A DNA stretch of 5,195 nt from an uncultured Lachnospiraceae bacterium (GTDB lineage Bacteria; Bacillota; Clostridia; Lachnospirales; Lachnospiraceae). Made by a program: the position numbers and the translations under genes. Numbering within the stretch: the stretch's first letter is position 1; every line of letters begins with the position of its first letter. The stretch lies in the NCBI GenBank assembly GCA_910586605.1, contig CAJUJR010000128.1, positions 1-5,195 on the forward strand. Direction: 5' to 3'. The notes beneath the pieces were generated by a model, which did no database searches, was not told the origin of the DNA, and saw only the letters and a list, made by a program, of their open reading frames with translations. This document shows positions 1 through 5,161 of this stretch, piece after piece.

Positions 1-1
1 G

Positions 2-53
2 AAGATATTTTTTATTTCCTTAAGTCCGGCTACGATTGGCTGTGAATAGTAAC
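2..53 (+). repeat. Left terminal inverted repeat, 52 bp
   Basis: This segment is the reverse complement of 5144-5195 with 48 of 52 positions identical. The outer 16 bases (AAGATATTTTTTATTT) and the inner 24 bases (CTACGATTGGCTGTGAATAGTAAC together, 30-53) are each identical in both copies; the four mismatches lie in the 12 bases between them. The inner part carries the 19-bp core ATTGGCTGTGAATAGTAAC at 35-53, which recurs in variant form elsewhere in the window. The copy lies at the very edge of the sequence, so the repeat may extend beyond it. Confidence 0.85.
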
Positions 54-60
54 ATCCTAA

Positions 61-115
61 TACCATTGACTGTGAATAATAACAATTCAGGGTTGCTAAT
101 TCACAGCCAATAGTA
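61..115. repeat. Inverted pair of core repeats (hairpin-forming)
   Basis: Two more copies of the core face each other. The left arm at 61-83 is plus-oriented and matches the terminal copy at 20 of 23 positions. The right arm at 92-115 is minus-oriented, with two mismatches and one inserted base relative to the terminal copy. They are separated by an 8-base loop (84-91). Arm to arm, about 19 of 23 positions pair, with one bulge. The layout resembles REP/BIME or small MITE-like elements, but I do not recognise a named family. Together with the copy at 2-53, the first 115 bases are almost entirely repeat. Confidence 0.75.
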
Positions 116-270
116 TCCTGTTAGAAACAAATAATAAACTTTTTTCTGCATTATGCAGCATGAAAAAATGTTATATTGTGATATTTTCTGCAAAAGACGA
201 AAGTTTTGTCCTCTACATATGCAAGAATAAGGCAGTAATATCACAAGTTATTTCTTAACAGTTCCTAAAG
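116..270. other. AT-rich intergenic stretch without a gene
   Basis: Between the repeat cluster and the promoter lie about 155 bases of AT-rich DNA. I see no credible reading frame in either direction, no RNA gene and no riboswitch-like architecture. The only local structure is a small CTGCAT/ATGCAG inverted repeat at 146-158 flanked by T and A runs, too short to call a terminator with confidence. Confidence 0.6.
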
Positions 271-299
271 TTGACAATGCCCTATATCTTTACTATAAT
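271..299 (+). promoter_or_regulatory. Consensus housekeeping promoter for the EFR1-type gene
   Basis: A -35 box TTGACA (271-276) and a -10 box TATAAT (294-299) are separated by exactly 17 bp, so both hexamers and the spacing match the SigA/sigma-70 consensus perfectly. Transcription should start near 306, giving a leader of about 44 nt before the ATG at 350. A promoter this strong in front of a redox gene suggests it is normally held down by a repressor. The palindrome at 282-332 covers the -10 box and the start site, which fits that idea. Confidence 0.85.
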
Positions 300-332
300 T
301 AAACCATAAGTTTAATTATAGTAAAGATATAG
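282..332. promoter_or_regulatory. Perfect 23-bp palindrome over -10 box and start site (likely operator)
   Basis: The arms at 282-304 and 310-332 are exact reverse complements over 23 bp, separated by the 5-base spacer CATAA (305-309). The left arm contains the -10 box; the right arm lies in the predicted leader before the ribosome binding site. Transcription is predicted to begin in the spacer, so the RNA would carry only the right arm and could not form the hairpin. This points to a DNA-binding site for a dimeric repressor, such as a TetR- or MarR-type protein, rather than an RNA structure. The regulator is not in the window. The sequence is not a clear Fur, PerR or Rex box. Confidence 0.7.
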
Positions 333-349
333 AATGGAGACAAAAAATA

Positions 350-1111
350 ATGATAGGTTTATTTTTAAGCGGTACAGGGAACACAAAACATTGTCTTGAA
401 CTTTTATTACACACTTTAGATGATAATGCAGTATCAATACCTATAGAAAATGAGCAGGCAGCCAAATTGGTTTCTAAACACGAAATAATTTTCCTGGCAT
501 ATCCTACACAATATTCTAATATTCCGTTTATGGTCCGTGATTTTATCCAAAGAAACAGTAAAATATGGGCTGGAAAAAAAGTGTTCTGCATGACTACTAT
601 GGCGCTTTTCAGCGGCGATGGTACTGGCTGCGCCGCCCGGCTGCTCAAAAAATACGGCGCAAAAATCATTGGCGGCTTACAGGTAAAAATGCCAGATTCC
701 ATAAGCGACAGCAAACTTTTAAAGCACCCTAAAGAAAAAAACCTTAGAACCATCAAGTTAGCAGACAAAAAAATCATTGAAGCTGCATGCCAAATGAAAA
801 GGGGGATATTCCGCCAAGAGGGGCTGGGAATATTTGCGCATATTGCCGGTTTATTTGGACAACGGTTATGGTTCTATTCTAAGACAAAAAAATACACAAA
901 GTCATTAAAGATTAGTGACGCTTGTATTGGCTGCGGATTATGCTTAGATATCTGCCCTATGAATAATATCATCATAGAAAACGGAACTGCCAAAGCACAA
1001 GAAAAATGCACGATGTGTTACCGCTGTATTAATTCATGCCCAAAGCAGGCTATCACACTTTTAGGAAGGAAAACAGTAAAACAATACCAGTTTGAAAACT
1101 ATATATCGTAA
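350..1111 (+). CDS. EFR1-family flavodoxin/ferredoxin fusion protein
   Basis: The 253-residue protein joins a flavodoxin-like N-terminal half to a C-terminal bacterial ferredoxin half. The FMN phosphate-binding loop SGTGNT is at residues 7-12, followed by a typical flavodoxin-like segment, YPTQYSNIP, at 51-59. Two [4Fe-4S] motifs of the form CxxCxxCxxxCP follow, with cysteines at 192, 195, 198, 202 and 220, 223, 226, 230. This architecture matches the EFR1-type ferredoxins common in anaerobic Clostridia, which are expected to be cytosolic electron carriers or small flavin/iron-sulfur oxidoreductases; the physiological partner is unknown. The ATG at 350 is preceded by GGAGA at 336-340 with good spacing, and the N-terminus is of the usual length. 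The gene stands alone behind the consensus promoter and palindrome and converges on the ABC operon. Its start is AT-rich, but a patch at about 595-690 is noticeably GC-rich. Confidence 0.9.
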   Translation: MIGLFLSGTGNTKHCLELLLHTLDDNAVSIPIENEQAAKLVSKHEIIFLAYPTQYSNIPFMVRDFIQRNSKIWAGKKVFCMTTMALFSGDGTGCAARLLKKYGAKIIGGLQVKMPDSISDSKLLKHPKEKNLRTIKLADKKIIEAACQMKRGIFRQEGLGIFAHIAGLFGQRLWFYSKTKKYTKSLKISDACIGCGLCLDICPMNNIIIENGTAKAQEKCTMCYRCINSCPKQAITLLGRKTVKQYQFENYIS

Positions 1112-1191
1112 ACAGGGCCTAAGAAGAGCACAAAACCAGCGTTCTTCACACTTAAAGCCGGCAAAGTTTCCCGTAGTTCCTAAGTTAAAGC

Positions 1192-1219
1192 AAAACCCCG
1201 CTAAAAACAGCGGGGTTTT
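1192..1219. terminator. Bidirectional intrinsic terminator
   Basis: An 11-bp perfect stem, AAAACCCCGCT (1192-1202) against AGCGGGGTTTT (1209-1219), has a 6-base loop, AAAAAC. On the plus strand the stem ends in a run of T residues reaching 1220; on the minus strand it also ends in TTTT. It sits 80 bp after the plus-strand redox gene and 51 bp after the minus-strand permease gene, so it can stop transcription from both convergent units. Confidence 0.9.
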
Positions 1220-1270
1220 TGACCCTCACGGGCGCACTCGGATGATAACAGATACGGATGCATAAGGACA

Positions 1271-2527
1271 TCATCTCCCCTGCACCTGATACCTGCAGTA
1301 CACCCTTCTTCCAAGCAATACCAAAACCACCCCTGAAACAAGATATAAAACAGGTGCAAACTGCCAGCTCGTAAATCGCCTGCCAAAAACAGATACCAGC
1401 CTTACATCCAAAAAACCTTGGTCAAGCTTTAACAGGTTTAACGGGAGGAAGTTCCATATTTGTGACAAAACCGGGAATCCCCGCGGTATGACAATCAGCC
1501 TGGAACCTGCTATTACTGCTATCACAACTGCCATTGCTGCAACACTGCTGCAGAACTTTTCTGATACTACCATAATCAAAATACTGGTTAGTACAACAAC
1601 CAAAACACTAATAAATAACATAATCAATAAAACCTCCCCTACCGAAAGAGGATAAGAATACCAGCCTGCCACCAACTGGAGCGCCGCAGAAAAACCTTCT
1701 GTACCATACAAAAAGAAAGTGAGTGCTACAACAATACATAGCATTACTGTTACAGCAAAAACTGCAAATAAAATCCCTGCCGCTATTTTTGCATAATACA
1801 GCTGCCTTTTTCCATTCCGGCTGCATAAAATCACCTGGTCTGCCCTTCTCTGGTGTTCTTCTGCAAAAACCCTGCCTACCACCACTGCTAACAGAAAACT
1901 GATGTACAAAACAACCATGTAAATACCATTCCCACTCATGCTGATAAGCTCGTTAAAACCTTCTGCATATTCTAATGTAAACTGCTTTGGAAGCAGTTTT
2001 TCCTTTTCCTGCCAATAACCACGCTCCTCTGCAGAAAGCCCATATTCTGCCTGATAGCTCTTTACCAGCTCTTTTCTGGCCCGATAAATTTTTTCTTCCG
2101 TCAGGCTGCCATTCCCCTGCCCGTCAACCTTTGCCAGCAGCATTTCTCCACCAGTTAAGGAATCCAGTACATTTTCTATAGGAGAAAAACGCTCTATCTC
2201 TCTTTGGAAAACTTCCGCCTTCTCTGCCCCTGCTTTCTCCAGAACTTTGCCATACTCTTTTCCTACATCTGTAAGCAGGACATTGTCTATTTTCCTGCCC
2301 GACCAATACATGCCGTTTTCCCTTTCCCTTGCCTTTCTATCCGCATAAGAATCATGCCATTTCTCTTCTTCCCCCTCTCTTGTTTTCACATTTGAATACG
2401 TCACACTCCATGTCAGGATGACAGACAGCAGATACGCAAGAATCAATACAGCAAATGTAATCCATGTACTTTTCCTGGTGCATATTTTTTTAATTTCATA
2501 TCCTAATAATGTTTTAAACTGCCCCAT
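1271..2527 (-). CDS. ABC-2 type transporter permease subunit
   Basis: The 418-residue protein has one N-terminal membrane helix (about residues 22-42), a long hydrophilic region (about 43-200) probably outside the membrane, and five more helices (about 201-221, 247-273, 296-320, 325-347, 389-406). After the second helix the cytoplasmic segment EEHQRRADQVILCSRNGKRQ has the look of ABC-2 permeases, where this segment precedes the third helix and probably contacts the ATPase. Family members with such a large external loop often export peptides or lipids or act in bacteriocin/antibiotic self-protection, but the substrate cannot be read from sequence. The ATG lies 3 bp after the ATPase stop codon with a strong GGAGGAG ribosome binding site at 2534-2540, so the two are translated from one message. 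It is the last gene of the operon, followed by the hairpin terminator. Confidence 0.88.
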   Translation of the reverse strand: MGQFKTLLGYEIKKICTRKSTWITFAVLILAYLLSVILTWSVTYSNVKTREGEEEKWHDSYADRKARERENGMYWSGRKIDNVLLTDVGKEYGKVLEKAGAEKAEVFQREIERFSPIENVLDSLTGGEMLLAKVDGQGNGSLTEEKIYRARKELVKSYQAEYGLSAEERGYWQEKEKLLPKQFTLEYAEGFNELISMSGNGIYMVVLYISFLLAVVVGRVFAEEHQRRADQVILCSRNGKRQLYYAKIAAGILFAVFAVTVMLCIVVALTFFLYGTEGFSAALQLVAGWYSYPLSVGEVLLIMLFISVLVVVLTSILIMVVSEKFCSSVAAMAVVIAVIAGSRLIVIPRGFPVLSQIWNFLPLNLLKLDQGFLDVRLVSVFGRRFTSWQFAPVLYLVSGVVLVLLGRRVYCRYQVQGR

Positions 2528-2530
2528 TCT

Positions 2531-3232
2531 TCACTCCTCCTTTTCCTCAAACTGTTCCATATAAAATTCTTCTAAATCTCCAGGGATATCTTCCCTCTTT
2601 CCATGAAAAATAAGCTGTCCGTCCTTCATCAGCAGAATTACATCTGCAATCTTATCTACATCAGAAACAATATGTGTCGATAAAATCACTACCGTATCCT
2701 TTCCAAGCCCCTCCAGCAGATTACGGAAACGCACCCTTTCTTTCGGATCCAGCCCTGCCGTAGGCTCATCCAATATTAATATCTTCGGCTCATTCAGCAG
2801 CGCCTGCGCAATCCCAAGCCTCTGCTTCATCCCTCCGGAATACGTCTTTATTTTCTTTTTTGCCATATCCTCTAAAGAAACAAACTGCAAAAGTTCTTTC
2901 GCCCTTTTCTTTGCCTGTCCCCTCCCAAGCCCTTTCAACGCTGCCATGTATAGCAGGAAATCAAACCCGGTAAATCCCGGATAATACCCAAAATCCTGTG
3001 GCAGATACCCCAACACAGCACGATATTCCTCCTCCGCCACATCAATCCCGTCAAATGCCACCTCTCCCCCTGTCGGTTCCAAAATCCCACAAAGCATCCT
3101 CATAAATGTTGTTTTCCCAGCCCCATTCGCCCCCAGCAGGCCGTATATCCCCTCCTGAAAAGAAAAGGACACACGGTCTACTGCAATTTTATTTTTATAT
3201 TGTTTTGTCAAACGGTCTACTGCTAATTCCAT
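2531..3232 (-). CDS. ABC transporter ATP-binding protein
   Basis: This cytosolic ATPase should energise the permease encoded just downstream. All nucleotide-binding motifs are present. Counting from the first of two adjacent ATGs (3235), they are Walker A GANGAGKT (35-42), Q-loop Q80 in LPQDFG, signature SGGMKQR (133-139), Walker B ILILDEP (152-158), D-loop AGLD (160-163) and switch histidine H188 in STHI. Length (233-234 residues) is normal for an ABC-2 ATPase, and the short acidic C-terminus adds no extra domain. I prefer the second ATG (3232) because the GAGG ribosome binding site at 3240-3243 is 7 nt from it but only 4 nt from the first. The gene follows the membrane-protein gene after about 20 bp, where a copy of the dispersed repeat lies. 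The family (CcmA/DrrA/BcrA-like) is clear; the substrate is not. Confidence 0.95.
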   Translation of the reverse strand: MELAVDRLTKQYKNKIAVDRVSFSFQEGIYGLLGANGAGKTTFMRMLCGILEPTGGEVAFDGIDVAEEEYRAVLGYLPQDFGYYPGFTGFDFLLYMAALKGLGRGQAKKRAKELLQFVSLEDMAKKKIKTYSGGMKQRLGIAQALLNEPKILILDEPTAGLDPKERVRFRNLLEGLGKDTVVILSTHIVSDVDKIADVILLMKDGQLIFHGKREDIPGDLEEFYMEQFEEKEE

Positions 3233-3253
3233 CATTCTACCTCGCCTTCCATT

Positions 3254-3979
3254 TCATGAAATTGACTGTAAATAGTAACTTTTCATAATTTTTCTTCCCT
3301 CATACAACGCCAGCCCTCCAAGCACCACTGTGACCATCAGCCAGGCAGGCAGATACTTCTCCTGGTAAATCCACCACAAATTTTTAGTACTGACAAATGC
3401 TGCTGCACTTACTGCCAGAGCAAGCCCAGCACAAGCATACAGCCCTTCTTTCACTGCGAAGTTCCTAACAATCCAAAGGCTGCCAAAAACAGACAGCAGG
3501 TACGGTACAAACAAATACAGCACAGTCCTCATATAACTGCCCTGTACTGCCATGCTTCCGTACTCATCCCCTACAATCCTTGCCAGTACCAGCGCCAGAA
3601 ACACATCTTCTGCCCCCACCACTGCCATCCTTGCCAACAAAACACTTTTCAGAGAAAAGCGGGAAGACATCTCAAGCTCCTCCATTCCATAAACAGAAGA
3701 GCGGGTACTTTCTGATATGAAAGTAAGAGCCAGGAGCGGCATCATAGCAACAGCGCTTGAAAACAGCCCCTGCCAATAAAAACAGCTTAAATTAACCGCT
3801 ATGCCGAGAAGCAAAATTGCAGCCACCCAGGACCATACAGAAATATAGGAAAACTGTATCCTGATAAAATTCCCCATACTGACAGGCTCCGGGCCGATTT
3901 CCCTGAAAAATCCCCTTTTGCCCGGAGGCGCCGGTGCTTCAAATAATTTTTCCAACTGTTTTCTCCCGTTTTTATCCAT
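3254..3979 (-). CDS. Six-helix membrane protein, candidate anti-sigma or transporter partner
   Basis: The 241-residue protein has a basic/proline-rich cytosolic N-terminus (1-43) containing FEAPAPPGKRGFF, then about six membrane helices (roughly 44-66, 70-90, 112-134, 151-171, 178-196, 210-226). I recognise no enzyme motif and no zinc-binding HxxxCxxC anti-sigma signature. Its ATG lies inside the end of the sigma-factor gene (8-bp overlap), with a GGAGG site 7 nt upstream, so translation is coupled. That position, immediately after an ECF sigma gene, is where anti-sigma factors normally lie, so a role in holding or sensing for the sigma factor is the leading inference; an accessory ABC permease is the alternative. 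The last residues (SYYLQSI, 234-240) are encoded by a copy of the dispersed repeat, which suggests the original C-terminal tail was replaced. Confidence 0.8.
   Translation of the reverse strand: MDKNGRKQLEKLFEAPAPPGKRGFFREIGPEPVSMGNFIRIQFSYISVWSWVAAILLLGIAVNLSCFYWQGLFSSAVAMMPLLALTFISESTRSSVYGMEELEMSSRFSLKSVLLARMAVVGAEDVFLALVLARIVGDEYGSMAVQGSYMRTVLYLFVPYLLSVFGSLWIVRNFAVKEGLYACAGLALAVSAAAFVSTKNLWWIYQEKYLPAWLMVTVVLGGLALYEGRKIMKSYYLQSIS
3261..3279 (+). repeat. Internal copy of the core repeat at a gene junction
   Basis: ATTGACTGTAAATAGTAAC differs from the terminal core at 2 of 19 positions and is plus-oriented like the left-end copy. It lies within the 3' end of the membrane-protein gene, just before the ATPase gene. 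Its left edge overlaps a perfect 12-bp palindrome, ATTTCATGAAAT (3251-3262), which contains the TGA stop of the membrane-protein gene on the minus strand. The operon stays intact across it. Confidence 0.7.
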
Positions 3980-4421
3980 CTGCCATCCTCCTTTCTAATT
4001 TCTGCAAAACCTTCTTTGTTTCACGATAAACTACATATCTGGATTTTCCATAAAACTTTGCTAAATCTGCCACCGAAACCCCATTAACATAACGAAGCAA
4101 AATCAGCTCCCGCTCATTACTGCCTAATTCTTTCAGTGCCTGTTTCAACAAAACAGAATCCAACAGGCTGTCTTCTGGGTCTTCACCTGGCAGTTCCTCC
4201 GGCAGCGGCTCCATTTTTCTCCGGCGCGCTTCATCAATACAAAGATTTCTCGCAACAGTATACAAAAATGCCAGCGGCCGTCCGATATCCTTGTAACTGT
4301 CACTTTCCAGATAACGAAGAAAAGTCTCCTGCGTAATGTCCTCTGCCTTCCCGATATCCCTCAGATGATAGTAACAGTATCGATATATATGATCATACTG
4401 TTCTTTTAGTTCTATTGACAT
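3972..4421 (-). CDS. ECF-type (sigma-70 family) RNA polymerase sigma factor
   Basis: The 149-residue protein has the two-domain layout of extracytoplasmic-function sigma factors. Region 2 spans about residues 8-68, with the helix GKAEDITQETFLRYL (24-38) that contacts core polymerase and FLYTVARNLCIDEARRR (52-68) corresponding to the -10-recognition part. Region 4 spans about 92-145, with a helix-turn-helix around VSVADLAKFYGKSRYVVYRE. A longer frame reaches 4478, but I chose the ATG at 4421 because a GGGGGTG-type ribosome binding site lies at 4430-4437 and region 2 begins directly after it. As first gene of the four-gene operon it probably controls its own operon and possibly distant genes. 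The overlapping membrane protein would be the natural partner. The signal sensed is unknown; envelope stress or antimicrobial challenge is inferred from the ABC transporter context. Confidence 0.9.
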   Translation of the reverse strand: MSIELKEQYDHIYRYCYYHLRDIGKAEDITQETFLRYLESDSYKDIGRPLAFLYTVARNLCIDEARRRKMEPLPEELPGEDPEDSLLDSVLLKQALKELGSNERELILLRYVNGVSVADLAKFYGKSRYVVYRETKKVLQKLERRMADG

Positions 4422-4559
4422 ACACAATTCACCCCCTTCTATAATGTTTAACGCGCCAGAAAAAGAAATGTGCGCCAAAAACTACAATATTTTTTTAAAT
4501 ATACCTAAATCCGTGAGCCTTCTACAACTTATTTTCTGTAACCCCATATAATTCCGGCA

Positions 4560-4588
4560 CTTATACGTTATTTTAGTTGAATTCACAA
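4560..4588 (-). promoter_or_regulatory. Candidate promoter for the sigma/ABC operon
   Basis: Read on the minus strand, TTGTGA (4588-4583) and TATAAG (4565-4560) are separated by 17 bp, matching the SigA consensus at 4 and 5 of 6 positions. It would give a leader of about 130 nt before the ATG at 4421. A second, closer candidate is TTGTAG (4527-4522), 18 bp, TATATT (4503-4498), with a weaker -35 box. In an AT-rich region such matches arise by chance, and an ECF-dependent promoter could be the real one. Confidence 0.35.
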
Positions 4589-4782
4589 ATGAACGTATTA
4601 TCCCAAGCGGTGGGCTTGCTGTTGTCGGTGCAATCCTCGGCAAAAGTGATTTTGTCAAACGCTGCAACCAATAGTTTTGAGGTTAGGTTCACGGATTCAG
4701 GAAAGAGGGAACAAACCAGCTCCCCCTCTGTAAGCGTTAAGAAAATATCCAGTATTATATTAAATGACTTCTGGAGCTGCAG
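4573..4782 (-). pseudogene. Open frame without start codon, possible gene remnant
   Basis: On the minus strand a frame stays open for 69 codons from a TAG (4785-4783) to a TAA (4575-4573) but contains no ATG and no ribosome binding site. The text it encodes is protein-like, including LTEGELVCSLFPESVN and DCTDNSKPTAWDNTF, with a balanced acidic/hydrophobic composition. It overlaps the end of the next minus-strand frame in a different phase, so it could be a 3' coding remnant left after a deletion or frameshift. The plus strand also has an open frame here (4577-4876) starting with ATG but lacking a ribosome binding site, and I cannot decide between strands from sequence alone. I do not recognise a family. 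Confidence 0.25.
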
Positions 4783-5161
4783 CTACAATCTGTCTCTCCC
4801 TTTTCATGACTTCTGTTTGCACTTCTCCCCATATGGCTATTTCTTCCTTTATATCTGCTGCCTTTTCTTTGCGTAACGCGTCAAAACAAAATTTAGCAAT
4901 CGTGATAGGGTTTCCCATTTCCGGGTCTCTGACGGTTGTTCTCTCCATCCAATCCATCACGTTTGTATATGGAATGTCAAGCTTGACTTCTTTTTTTCCG
5001 ATGCCTAAAGTTCTTTTCTTGAACTTGTCCAAATCTGCATTTATCTGTGCATAATCGCTGTACATGACCTTATATCGGCGGATAATATCATCAAGTTTTT
5101 TTGCTTCTTTCCGATATTCTTTTCGGATATCCGTAAACGCTTCGTTACTATTCACAGCCAA
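4760..5161 (-). pseudogene. Orphan helical, charged protein, probably 5'-truncated by the terminal repeat
   Basis: The frame encodes up to 133 residues rich in Lys, Glu and Asp and predicted to be mostly helical (for example RKEYRKEAKKLDDIIRRYK at 13-31), with no membrane segment or signal peptide. Its only available start at full length is a TTG (5161-5159) inside the terminal repeat, so the first residues (MAVNSN) are repeat-encoded. There is no ribosome binding site before it, and an in-frame TAA lies five codons upstream within the repeat. The likeliest reading is a gene whose 5' end was lost at the repeat junction; the first internal ATG (residue 33, within KVMYSDYAQ) also lacks an evident ribosome binding site. 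The body is coherent and ends at a TAA, so it may be a phage- or plasmid-type remnant, but I recognise no family and assign no function. Confidence 0.45.

Noticed and set aside
1..117. CRISPR array
   Set aside because: The repeat copies differ in orientation, sequence and spacing, and there are no regular unique spacers or cas genes.
146..158. Small inverted repeat CTGCAT/ATGCAG as a terminator
   Set aside because: Only six base pairs with a one-base loop, so it is not stable as a hairpin, and no upstream gene is visible for it to terminate.
282..332. Palindrome as an RNA hairpin, attenuator or riboswitch
   Set aside because: The predicted start site falls in its spacer, so the transcript contains only one arm; a DNA operator is the simpler explanation.
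282..332. Palindrome as a Fur, PerR or Rex box
   Set aside because: The arms do not give a convincing match to the known consensus sequences of these regulators; only general AT-richness is shared.
316..777. Long minus-strand open frame opposite the flavodoxin/ferredoxin gene
   Set aside because: It lies fully antisense to a gene with clear FMN-loop and continuous protein homology features, has no ribosome binding site evidence and reads like an antisense shadow.
1608..2395. Several 60-72 codon frames on both strands within the permease gene
   Set aside because: They overlap a full-length, motif-bearing permease gene in other phases and have no independent start signals.
4422..4478. N-terminal extension of the sigma factor by 19 residues to an upstream ATG
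   Set aside because: The extension (MAHISFSGALNIIEGGELC) includes the codons that form the ribosome binding site of the ATG at 4421 and adds nothing resembling region 2.
4577..4876. Plus-strand 99-codon frame as a real gene
   Set aside because: It has an ATG but no ribosome binding site, and its second half is antisense to the end of the orphan minus-strand frame; kept only as an alternative reading in the remnant entry.
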